This document shows positions 22,530-32,003 of a stretch of DNA of 64,000 nucleotides, piece after piece. Source of the DNA: Stromatinia cepivora. Its lineage: Eukaryota > Ascomycota > Leotiomycetes > Helotiales > Sclerotiniaceae. The DNA lies in contig RCTD01000003.1 in the NCBI GenBank assembly GCA_014898415.1, positions 2,418,001 through 2,482,000 on the forward strand. Direction: 5' to 3'. Each line of letters starts with the position of its first letter. Position 1 is the first letter of the stretch. The notes beneath the pieces were generated by a model. The model saw nothing but the letters and a program-made list of their open reading frames with translations. It was not told the origin of the DNA and ran no database searches. Made by a program: the position numbers and the translations under genes.

Positions 22530-22930
22530 TATTGACGTAAAGCATGGCTACAAGAAAAGAGAGTGCAAAACAAAAAAGAAAAACGTCAAAAAAAAAAGTG
22601 GAATGACTCATGACAGCTATTATCTCTGATTCGAACAAGTCAATCCGATGGGCTTGGTTCCCTCATGACAGCTATTATCTCTGATTCGAACAAGTTCCCC
22701 CGGTGCAGTGACCCTACCACTGCACCACCCATATAATCATATAATGATTTTGTTGGAGATATGCGTTTAGTTAAAGTATTTCATTATGGTTTTGTGGCTG
22801 AGTGAATGCTAGTGTTGCAATCTGGAAGATACTGATATCCAACATTCATGTATTACTGGTCAATTATCTGCTTCGATCCAAAGTTTGGGATACTGAACAA
22901 TGGAAAAAAGCCTCTTCAGTGGTCACAATC
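22530..22930 (-). repeat. Diverged duplicate segment, copy 2, carrying the intact tRNA-like unit
   Basis: Partner of 22025-22480. It differs by a 34-bp perfect tandem-like duplication (22607-22640 and 22662-22695, beginning CTCATGACAGCTATTATC) not present in copy 1. Boundaries are approximate. Confidence 0.55.
22588..22727 (-). ncRNA. Candidate tRNA-like RNA polymerase III transcription unit
   Basis: On the minus strand, TGGTGCAGTGGT (22716-22727) fits the box A consensus and GTTCGAATC (22683-22691) fits box B exactly, with starts 36 nt apart as in tRNA genes. A second identical box B sits at 22628-22636, within the 34-bp duplication. The first strong terminator is a run of ten T (complement of 22588-22597). 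The sequence does not fold into an obvious tRNA cloverleaf: the anticodon arm and the acceptor pairing are missing. It resembles the head of a tRNA-derived SINE or a pseudo-tRNA. Transcription is inferred from motifs only. Confidence 0.4.
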
Positions 22931-22934
22931 CAGT

Positions 22935-23640
22935 ATTTTTTGGTATTTACACAGTTTTACACTCTCTCCTTGTTGTGCCATTAGCCATACTATGGTATCG
23001 CCAATGGCCTACAGATAAAGTAGAGTCGACAGATGACTGTCGTTCAGCCTCGACGAGCATCAGTTTTATATTGGAACTTGGAACGTTACTGAACAGCTCA
23101 TAATTTATCATCCACTCAAGTATATCCTCATGTTGAATATTTCGGGCGCGTCCGGAGTCTGGGCCGGAGTCGGGTGCTTTCGGTAAGATGTTAACCTCCG
23201 TTTAGACAACAGCACTGAGAACAATTTCAATAATCGATAACTGTAAATAGATTCTATCCAAATGCTTAGAGTAACTACCTAGGTTACTATCCAGGTACCA
23301 TTCAACTGGTATACTACTGGTGAGTGGTAATATGAAATGCTATTGCCACTTTTACTCCGGCTACGAAGCATCGGCTTAGCCACCACAACCAACACGTTGA
23401 CTGGCTTTAATTATTGCGCCCTACGAGCCTGGTAGATCAAAGGGAATTCCCATATTTGAAAAGATCAGACGAGATAGGGGCATCCAATAGATATTCGCCA
23501 AATGTTTAACGCGTAAAGCTCTACACCTTTGGAAAACTTTTGTGATATCAAATCCCGATCTCTATTTTCCTGACAAAATTCAAACCGCATAAACGCATTC
23601 ATTGTCCGAGTGTGTTATCAAACAATTAAATACGGTAACG
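22935..23640. other. Intergenic DNA and upstream region of the second island gene
   Basis: No convincing gene. 23130-23190 is locally GC-rich (GGGCGCGTCCGGAGTC) and 23275-23330 has imperfect repeats of CTAGGTTACTATCCAGGTACC type. The gene start follows without a clear TATA box. Confidence 0.35.
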
Positions 23641-24946
23641 ATGGAGGAAAACAATATGGGGAAAAGAAATATTAAGAAAAAGAAAGTCACGTCACAACCA
23701 TCGCCACCGTCACCATCGGATCCTAAACCGGATGATGATGATATCTTCAATCTGTGCGTGATGCTTCTGCCGGAAATTCAAAGGATCGTCAAAACCGGCA
23801 AAGTCCCTCGCGAGAGTACAATTCGCCAGGCATTACGTGGAATGTTATGTGGCGATGGCGTAGTGCCGGTCATCAGAAGCTTCGCTACAAAAGATAACTT
23901 AATATCTCATCGAGGAGCTCACCCAGAAAGCGTTAAAGCTAACAAACTCACAAGGGCCGTTGTCTATCTGTACAACGAAAATGTACAAAAGAGGGATGTC
24001 ATGAATTTTAGAAAACCGTCATTTCCGCAGCCTCCTGAGTCGACCAGCAGCGAGGCTCAAAGTTCAGGAAAGGTTGCAACTCCAAATGAGCCTAGTTTGA
24101 ATCATTCTAACCTGGTAAAACCTGCGCCATCGGGGACTAGTATAGCCGGGGCGACTCCACGAGAGGAGTTTCTTTACACATCAACGTAAGTCTGCTATAT
24201 TTCCTTCTTTTGATACTTGACGCAAGAGCCCAAGGAAACAGCTGACATGTGAGCGAAGTAATAGAAAAATTCCAATTGAATTGCCATTGGACGAGAGGCG
24301 CGTATATTTCATGAAACACCACGAGACCTCAGATATTCCATATCTGGCGCAAAATAACTTTCCGGAGCGCATTGTAGTATCCGAAGTGGTGGTAATGAAA
24401 GAATGCCCTTTCGTACGCTCTGCATTTGATTCCAAAGACACTGGCAAGTTTGTCGACTCAGATGATACAGCCATATATGATCCTGCAAAAACGGCAAATA
24501 GGAAACGGTGTCTCCGTCAGGCCAAAATGATTTACCTCGCGGATCTCATCGACTCCTCGTTTGGTCGTGCTTCAAAACATTACAATTCTTTGAGCGACTG
24601 GCCAGCGGATAAACTCTGGAAAAATACGAAGTCATGGGCTATGTTTTTAAGGAGGGATGACTTCAGCGAGAATATCTCCTGCAGTATAGAACTCGATGAA
24701 CTCTGTATTCTCGGGACTTTTCTTGGCGCAAAGAACAATGCAATTGCTGCCTTACAAGAAAGATATAAAGCCCATAAGGACCGCGCGATGGCGGAAAAAA
24801 TGCATCCGCGTCCCGCAATGTTGTCGGCAGAGGAGCCACAAAGAAAGAAAGTTTCTCCGGAGAGAAAAACTCGGCAGAACGACTACGCAGCAAACGAGGT
24901 GCAAAATGATATGCTGGGTATTGGTTGGACATATCGCGATGGATGA
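23641..24946 (+). CDS. Unrecognised basic protein, ~408 residues, one intron
   Basis: Starts at ATG 23641 (MEENNMGKRN); Met-6 is an alternative. The donor GTAAGT at 24186 is clear. The best acceptor is TAG at 24264, 18-20 nt after a GCTGAC branch site, giving a 79-nt intron. AAG at 24258 and GAG at 24228 also keep the frame. The N-terminus has a basic KRNIKKKK cluster (residues 8-15) and a Ser/Pro-rich stretch ending in DDDD. Then come a helical-looking block (FNLCVMLLPEIQRIVKTGKV), a disordered Pro/Ser linker, and a second folded-looking region after the splice (LPLDERRVYFMKHHE to LGTFLGAKNNAI), closing with a Lys/Arg/Glu-rich tail. I recognise no domain. Nuclear location is likely from the basic clusters. 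It shares size, architecture and lack of relatives with the first island gene, but I see no sequence similarity between them. Confidence 0.72.
24186..24264 (+). other. Probable intron of the second island gene
   Basis: Donor GTAAGT; branch-like GCTGAC at 24241-24246; acceptor ATAG. Two upstream acceptors would also preserve the frame, so the 3' end is less certain than the 5' end. Confidence 0.6.
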
Positions 24947-26328
24947 ATGTGTGGGAATGTGTGGTTATGGTTGGAGTATTAGGATCGGTGATTTGTCCGT
25001 ATTATGGTATCGAGTATTCAGGGTTCAGTTATTTCGATTTCTTGACATAAGTCTATTGTTGCTTAGCTAGCTATTGTGTAAAAAAGGTCCATTGGGGCAA
25101 ATAGCCCTCCATAGCTTGGTGAGGAAGTCGAACCGTGCCAGGAAAGGTTGAATGTTTGACTCGGTTATATCAGGATCTGGAAAAGATTGAAGATGCCCAA
25201 AAGCCTTGAGAGGTTTTGGGATGTTCAATTTCGTACAAAGCGATCAAAAACTTCATGAGATTAAATGGCCTCGTGGATTCTGAACTTTTGTTTTGATCGA
25301 CACATTGAGAAGCCTCTTGAGATTTCTACTCCCGTACAGCTTCTCGATCATAAATATCTCAAAAGGAAGAGGTAAGTGTATGGCTACAAAACCACCTGGC
25401 CCCAAAATTCGTATGTGACATTTGCTAATTAGAAACCTCGAATAGTGGTAATATCGCAGCATGAGGCTTTTTTGGCAAGTTTGAGGCATAAGATGATGTG
25501 TGATGTCTTGCTACTCAGCTAAATCTGCCGATTTGGAAGGAAGAGCTCTCACCAGCTCTCCGTAAGGCGAAGGCATCCATTGTCTGTCAAATTAACCTTA
25601 TCAGCATAGATATTTGGTGACCCACCATTCTTCGATAGCTTCGGGTAATCATGGGCTTTAATAAGACTTATCGATGATGGGAAATAGGCTCCGGAAAACA
25701 ATGTCCCGTGATTGGTGGAATCATGTGCTTTGTCAGCTGCGCCGTGAACTTGCATGATATATGCCTCTTTTGTTTTGTGCCTTGTAGATTTCTTCAATGT
25801 CTTCTCTTTTTCTCCTGAATGCTGGGCAGTAAAATTACTTCGAGTTCCCGGCAATAATATCAAGTCCACTCTTGTATCCTCTTTCTGGTACATACAAGGC
25901 CATAGTACGATGTTCAACCACATTGTCTACATGATCTCGACCACAATACTTCGTATTATTATGCCTACTCCTCACGATATTTTTCCTTGGCGATGGATTG
26001 ATATTGTTGCCCCGCTGCAGGTAAGCTATATCCATAATCATTATTGTACCTTACTACCTCGGATCTGTCACTCGGTGAGTGGCAATGCTTGCATATTTTG
26101 CTGGATACTAGCTCTTCTTATGCTACGAAGTACCTAGGGTTCAGTTTTATATACGTGATTCATTGCATGGATACTTCGTATGTCGGTGCTAGTCGGGGAA
26201 AAACAGCAAGGCTGCCTAAAATTTTCTTGAGTATATATTGAGATGATGTTTTGCAACTATCATCTGCAAGTGTAACGTTTATTCTTCCCTATTACCATTA
26301 TTTATTCATTCATTGTTGGATTACGATA
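24947..26328. other. Intergenic DNA with weak coding signals, possible gene remnant
   Basis: A plus-strand ATG frame near 25264 (MASWILNFCFDRHIEK...) runs into a good donor GTAAGT near 25371 and a CTAATTAG acceptor-like site, but the joined frame stops after four codons. Overlapping frames of about 124 and 127 residues occur on opposite strands at 25549-25923 and 25754-26137. Neither has a recognisable family and at least one must be chance. I see no supportable gene. The last 100 bp are the promoter and leader of the secreted-protein gene. Confidence 0.35.
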
Positions 26329-27309
26329 ATGTTGTTCTCCATATCTTCTCTTATTCTTCTAGCTACACCCGCCCTCGGGCAAACCCTCAATGCCTGGAGA
26401 CAAACTGTCTTCGATGGTTGCTGCGGTATAACTGATCATGAAGTCGATCAAGCTGTAGATGGAAACGTAACAACCTACGATGAGGTTGATTCACTACCAA
26501 ACCAACTTGGTCTTCTATTCAATTTCCCAGCTACATACCTTGGCTTCTATGTCCAATCTTCAGGTGCTTACATCACCGATTACTATGTTGAAGCTGTCGA
26601 GAGCACGACTTACAAAGAGATTATTGTTGGGAAGGTTTCCAACGCTACCTCTAACTTCACTGTCGTCAATTTTTACAACTCCGCTGGCACAGCCGGCATT
26701 GAAACCGATACGATATTTTTCCATATTACTGGAGTATCAGATGGAGGTAGCACTGCGTTTACCAACGAGATTTATCCCATCTATCCAGGCGACACCATTG
26801 TCTACCCACCCGGTCAATCTGCGCAACCCTCACCAACACAATCCACCACTGCCACCCCAACATCAACCACAACTACCGCCATCCCTACGCCTACTGCCCC
26901 CGGCGTAACTCTCAATACCTGGCCCACCGTCAGCGCCACCAAACCCTTCGTACAGAGCCCCGCATACGTCGACGGTAACCCATCCACAGGTTTTACCTCC
27001 TCAAGCAATTACCTCCTCTTCAACTCCCTACGCACTTACGAAGGATTTTACATCCTATCTCAATCACCCAACTATCTGACCGATTACCACGTCATCGCTC
27101 AGAATGCTAAAACTTTTGCGAACTTTGAAGTTTGTCGTGTTACAGGTGCTACGTCAAATTTCACTCTTTGTGCATTTGTGGATGAGGCTGGGAACCCGGG
27201 GTATAGGACTGAAGTTATTTATATTATTCAGGATGGTGCTTCGAATGTGGAGTTAAATGAGGTTTATCCTATTTGGCCTGGTGATGTTATTGTGGATCCA
27301 AATGCTTGA
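26329..27309 (+). CDS. Secreted protein with two tandem homologous domains, 326 residues
   Basis: ATG at 26329 gives a typical signal peptide (MLFSISSLILLATPALGQ, cleavage after Gln-18). The frame is also open upstream without an ATG. Domain 1 spans about residues 19-159 and domain 2 about 194-326, separated by a Thr/Ser/Pro linker (160-193) of the kind that is O-glycosylated. The domains are clearly related: each starts TLN.W, contains VDGN, a Y.GFY segment, ATSNFT, and ends NE(I/V)YPI(Y/W)PGD.IV. Several N-glycosylation sequons are present. The pattern resembles extracellular beta-sandwich carbohydrate-binding domains such as F5/8C-like folds, but that is inference; I do not recognise a named family. 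No introns and no mutational stops. An accessory or host-interaction role is possible from location, not shown. Confidence 0.85.
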   Translation: MLFSISSLILLATPALGQTLNAWRQTVFDGCCGITDHEVDQAVDGNVTTYDEVDSLPNQLGLLFNFPATYLGFYVQSSGAYITDYYVEAVESTTYKEIIVGKVSNATSNFTVVNFYNSAGTAGIETDTIFFHITGVSDGGSTAFTNEIYPIYPGDTIVYPPGQSAQPSPTQSTTATPTSTTTTAIPTPTAPGVTLNTWPTVSATKPFVQSPAYVDGNPSTGFTSSSNYLLFNSLRTYEGFYILSQSPNYLTDYHVIAQNAKTFANFEVCRVTGATSNFTLCAFVDEAGNPGYRTEVIYIIQDGASNVELNEVYPIWPGDVIVDPNA

Positions 27310-29789
27310 AATTTTTGAAGGGCTATGATAATGTCTATGTCTACCTTTGGGGTTGGAGATTAATTGATGTCTAGCTTCTGGATGTTTAGTCATTGGGGTA
27401 ATGGTTATGGTAGAGAAGCGTGTCCATAGTTTGGAATTGTGGAGTAGATTTGAACTCTCAATCTTTCAAATCATTTCAATATTCCAATTGGATCCAAGGG
27501 AGAAAGCTACAGATTATCATCAAATTGCTTTCCGGGGTATTGGGAACTTTTTTAGCAGCAGCTAGAATTAAGGATTACGTACTATCAATGATAATGAACG
27601 ATTTATGTCATCGTAGTCATCGAAAGTTCCTCTAACTCATCTCATTACTCTTCTTCTTTCTCCGCGGTAGATTCATGCATCATTTTCTCCATTTCGACGC
27701 CAATTCAAGATGAAATTCCTTTTGCCAGTTTTCCACTTAAGTTACGGGCCACTCTTTTGTCATAGATATCAGTATGTCCATTTACTTGGTGTTGTCTTAA
27801 TCCACTCTCCAACCTGATGAATACTTCAAGCCAGCTAGATCGGAGTATAAAGTCTTCAGTCCGAACCTTCCTTTCTCTTTCTCTCGCTAGATATCTCTTC
27901 ATCCTAGTGCCACAAAGTCAATGGTTCCTTGCGAGTAATTTGGGTGAGCTAGTGAATGATGTATGGAGAACCAGGTGACTGGACCTGACGATCTATCTCC
28001 TACTTTAATGAACGCTTAACAGCTAGAAAAATGAACATCTCCAAAAGTAGACGGCAAAGGCGGCCAAACGACAGCTGAAGGACCGTATCAAATACTAGCT
28101 TCCGATAGTGTGTTTTAGCCAATGGCCAATCCGTTCCCTGTGGGTCAAGCAAGAGCAACGTTGAGTGAGGTCTATAAAGTCCCCAAGTATTCGTAGATCT
28201 AATCTCGCGATGCTGGGGAAATAAAGAAAATTTCGGGTATGAAAACGGTTTCGCCGAGCGTCGTCCACTGCCGTATTATTTAGATGTGTAAAATTGAGTT
28301 GATTAAAGTGGTCCACACAGGTCAATTTCTCCATCACAATTATATCACCAAAAAGATGTCATACTATTCAAAACGAACAGCCATTCAAGTAAATCGACAG
28401 CGAATATATTATATCATCCCACATCACAATGATCACATTACACCACCCATTTCCCTGCGTAATTATTCCCCAAATGTCCGCCTACATACTCATGTTCTAT
28501 CGAACTGTCCTCCTGAGACGGAACACCCACCGCCTTGGACATCTTGCATGAAGTTTTCCGTATTCCTATAATTATGTAGAGAGAAAAAATCGCGGGTAGA
28601 GAAAGTTGTGGTTTATATAACCTCTCCTTGTAACAATCTCCGACCTGCACAATCTCTTCCCTCCATCGCCGGTTAGAACCTTATTTTTTCTCCTTCCCCT
28701 TCCCTCACCCTATGTTCTTCCTAATTTCAATTCACAGCCTATATAATCACCCACCTCCCCATCACCTTCTATTTCCAAAAACTCAACAACTATGACACCA
28801 AAGTGTTAAGGATCTCGAATGATCAACGTATCCCTTTTTTTTTCTCACAAATCATATTGTTTTCTTCTCATCTTCTCGTCCTCGTGTTGCGTTCTGGCGG
28901 GTAGATATATTGATATTATGGTAGATGCGAGGTGTATGATAATGAGTGACAGTGATTGAGAATGGCAATTGATGGTTTTCCTCGCTGCTTCGGAAGTATA
29001 TCATAATCTCCAATCAGCATAAGAATCTGAATAGGAAAATATGACAGCAACCTCTATGCACAACGAACAATCTATTAGTAAAACCATTTTCTCATTTGCT
29101 TGATTTAGTATAATGCGGTCATCCTCGCTAAGCACCAATCTCCCAGAATACAACACCTACTCGGCACACCACGAAAGTACATGCTAACCTAAACGTAGCT
29201 CTCTGTGATCTTCATAAAATGTATGGTGTAGAAATATTTTTCTGGTGTGAGTCTTATACCCCTCACTGTCCATCTCGTATGAAAGACCATAGTTTTGATC
29301 GGAGATCCGACTCAATTCGTATCCAACCTGGATCGTAGATTACTATCCTCTTTTTTTTTTTTTTTTATTAACCTAAATCATGATTTTAATTCCCTAATTA
29401 TATTGTAAATCTATATATTGTACGTACCAAAGTTATGAATTACGAAATGTCGAATGTTAAATTGCGGCATGAAGGAAGAGAAAAAAAACCAGGAGATCCC
29501 CTCTAATTTAAATCATCAAGTTCTCTTTTAAATACTGAAATACGATTGGAACAAGGATAAAATACTGCAAGATGCAGGAGAAAGGCTGAAGGGTATTGGG
29601 AATATTAATTTGATTTTTTTTGGGTGGGATATGATTTGCTGTGGGATATTTGTTGTTTACTTTCATTAAATTACTGTTGTCGCTGATGTCATAAACTTGT
29701 TTTTCAATCTATATTTTGGGTTGAACAATAAAAATAAGGTGCTAATCATCTTCTAAGCACAGCCAACTCCTTCGAATAATCAACAAATA
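27310..29789. other. Long intergenic stretch, no supportable gene
   Basis: About 2.5 kb of near-normal composition. Small frames occur (for example a 65-residue Arg-rich minus-strand frame at 27705-27902 and a minus-strand frame ending in GNNYAGKWVV at 28438-28650), but none has a recognisable family or a supporting exon structure. 29351-29368 is a run of about 18 T. It could hold non-coding transcription or short unrecognised exons. Confidence 0.4.
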
Positions 29790-29844
29790 CTCAACTCCAA
29801 CTCAACTCCAACTCAACTCCAACTCAACTCCAACTCAACTCCAA
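29790..29844 (+). repeat. Minisatellite, five perfect copies of CTCAACTCCAA
   Basis: Five head-to-tail 11-bp units without mismatch. A pyrimidine-rich stretch with three CTCTTTCCCC-type units follows at 29930-29965. Confidence 0.95.
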
Positions 29845-30278
29845 CCAAATTTAGTTTAATTCACCGCACTCAGCTCAGTCAATCACCCAACTGCAACCAT
29901 CAACTTCAGTCCATCAAATCCACCTCAACACCTCTCCCCCCTCTTTCCCCTCTTTCCCCTCTTCCCTTGCTCTCTACAAAATCTCACAAATACATTGCCC
30001 CTCAAATACCGCAGTAGTATAAACCAAAAAACCAAGAAGTAAATTGATTCATATCCAACTCGCACAGTACCATCGGAAGAAATACAGGAAATCTTTAATG
30101 ATTTATCCTATATCCCATGTCCCATGGGCATAAAAGGAGGGAGACTTGTGTGCCTGGGAAACCAGCCAATTACACGTAGTTTTCCACTCAGCTTTCAAGA
30201 ACTATTTATCCGAAAATTGAGTCCTGCTTTCTTATATATAAACACTAGACAACTCCTCAACTTCATAGCTAATTATAT
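29845..30278. other. Intergenic, pyrimidine/CA-rich DNA
   Basis: No gene. A 64-residue frame from 30124 runs into the adjacent solo LTR and is not credible. Confidence 0.4.
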
Positions 30279-30569
30279 TGTGAGAGAGTTGGGATATCAA
30301 GGCCTAATGCGTAGCTAGTTCGTAATCATATAGTCACATGACTCTTCGTAGTTAAATATAAGAAAGGGCTCTGCTCCCCTTTCCTTGAAGAAATCAATCG
30401 TTTTTCATTAGTCTTTTTGTATACCATTTTGTATACAATCCAAACCATTGTTTGAACCTATTAGTTCTACTATTTGAAGCCTTTACAATGTAATCTGATC
30501 AATTCCAATTCCCATTCCCCCTCGCAGCGTGCTATCGGGACGCACGTATCTCGACCTACCTCTTTCATA
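30279..30569 (+). repeat. Solo LTR of the Ty3/gypsy family, unmutated, TSD atat
   Basis: 291 bp, starting TGTGAGAGAGTTGGGATATC and ending CTACCTCTTTCATA. It is the same length as, and closely similar in reverse to, the gypsy LTRs at 47768-48058, 55495-55784 and 56798-57088. ATAT flanks both sides (30275-30278, 30570-30573), matching the 4-bp duplication size of the gypsy insertion at 47768-55784. It lies in GC-normal DNA and keeps CG dinucleotides such as ATCGGGACGCACG. The internal region was presumably lost by LTR-LTR recombination. Confidence 0.88.
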
Positions 30570-30717
30570 ATATTTATACACAAATCCATATAAAAATCCA
30601 CCCTCTCCTCTAAATCTTCCACGTTCCCCAAGTTCCTCATATACTTCCTTTCTTTCTTTTTTATTCCCAACAATAAGAATATATAGATAAGATATGATTT
30701 TCTGATATATAAGTATA

Positions 30718-31575
30718 TAGACTGCGCAACGGGTACCCGCAGGGCGGATAATAGCCTTGACAGATAATCCGTGGGTATTTATTGAATAGAAGAAGTAATT
30801 CGAAATCTGGATGAATAATCCACAGATTATCTACAGATTATCTATAAATAATCTGTAGACGCTTAATAAAACCCAATAAAATAAAGATCGGAATAAAAAA
30901 AAGCAATCTCCAATTCCAACTAACTTACCATCATCAACACTATCTCATCATCGATCTCAATTATCATCTCAATCATCATTTCATCATTGTGATTCTGAAT
31001 TATACTTATAATCTATTATTATATCGTAATTAAAAAAAGCATCAATTGTCTACGAAACCCTTCCTCCCCCTTAAATTAATAATAATATAAAGATTATAAA
31101 AAATGAAGAATATCAATTACCACCCCTTATTCAATCACATAAAAGAATATAGCAAAGCCAATATAAAAACTTTAGAAATAGTTAAAGAAGAGAATAAAGA
31201 ATAATCAAAATTTATCAAAATAAATATGAATATTATATATAAATAATTGATATATTATATAAATATTATAATTTTATATTAATCTTTATACTAATTATAA
31301 AATATTATAAAAGAATTATAAATAATCTGTAAATAATCTGTAGATATATAGATTATCTATAGATAATTTGTAAATAATCTATATATCTGTAGATTATTTA
31401 TTTATTTATAGATAAATGAATTATTTGTAGATAATCTATAGATTATTTGTATAGGGCAGATAATTTTGAAACCTTGACGGATAATCTGTAGGGCGGGTAG
31501 GACCTTTAATGGGTAACTTATGGAGCGGATTATCCGCGGATTACCTATGGGTACAGATAATTTTTGCGCAGCCTA
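30718..31575. mobile_element. hAT-like non-autonomous DNA element, 8-bp TSD taagtata
   Basis: Ends are 12-bp inverted repeats TAGACTGCGCAA (30718-30729) and TAGGCTGCGCAA (reverse complement of 31564-31575), one mismatch. TAAGTATA occurs on both sides (30710-30717, 31576-31583), an 8-bp duplication typical of the hAT superfamily. Subterminal zones carry repeated GC-rich motifs (GGGCGGATAAT, GATAATCCGTGGG, GCGGATTATCCGCGGA) that look like transposase-binding sites. The centre is very AT-rich and contains a run of ATAATCTGTAGAT-like repeats. There is no transposase ORF in 858 bp, so mobilisation would have to come from elsewhere. Confidence 0.82.
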
Positions 31576-31583
31576 TAAGTATA

Positions 31584-32003
31584 TTAATATTTGATGTATA
31601 CCCAGGAGTATAATACTCGGATATTATATTATATTAAATTATATTTATTATCCATCTAAGCTAGACTAATGAAAGCTAACATAACTGATATAATCTAACC
31701 TAACCATTCCATTTTGCTTTGGTTTCCTGGTATCTATGTATTTTCTTCATGTTTTTCATGATTTTCATGGTATTCATAGTATTCATGGTATTTTTTTATC
31801 TTTGGTCTGCTCTGCCATTTCTCATTTTTGAGTTTTTTTTATTCACTTCGTTGCCCATCAATCCTGATGGTTGTATCTTTCATTTCACGCCAAATTCATA
31901 ACCCCCTTTCTTGTTATCCCTCAACCTGACACTGAATCCCCAAATTTTCCAGTCCATCATCCCCCCTATCCCAAAAGCCACAACTACAACCCCTCACCCA
32001 CCC
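31584..32003. other. 3' intergenic region downstream of the transporter
   Basis: Contains imperfect repeats of TTCATG and TTCATGGTAT at about 31745-31795. Short frames here are antisense or low-complexity. The transporter's 3' untranslated region must lie at its right end. Confidence 0.4.

Noticed and set aside
22588..22727. A functional tRNA gene
   Set aside because: Boxes A and B are good, but no anticodon stem or acceptor pairing can be formed; kept only as a tRNA-like unit.
25549..26137. Overlapping ORFs of 124 and 127 residues on opposite strands
   Set aside because: They overlap antiparallel, have no family, and no splice structure extends them; at least one is chance.
29790..29844. 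CRISPR-like array
   Set aside because: The 11-bp units are contiguous with no spacers, in a eukaryotic genome; a minisatellite.
31710..32003. Plus-strand ORFs overlapping the transporter's 3' end
   Set aside because: Low-complexity Pro/Thr/Ser frames antisense to the transporter tail and in its 3' flank; no evidence of a separate gene.
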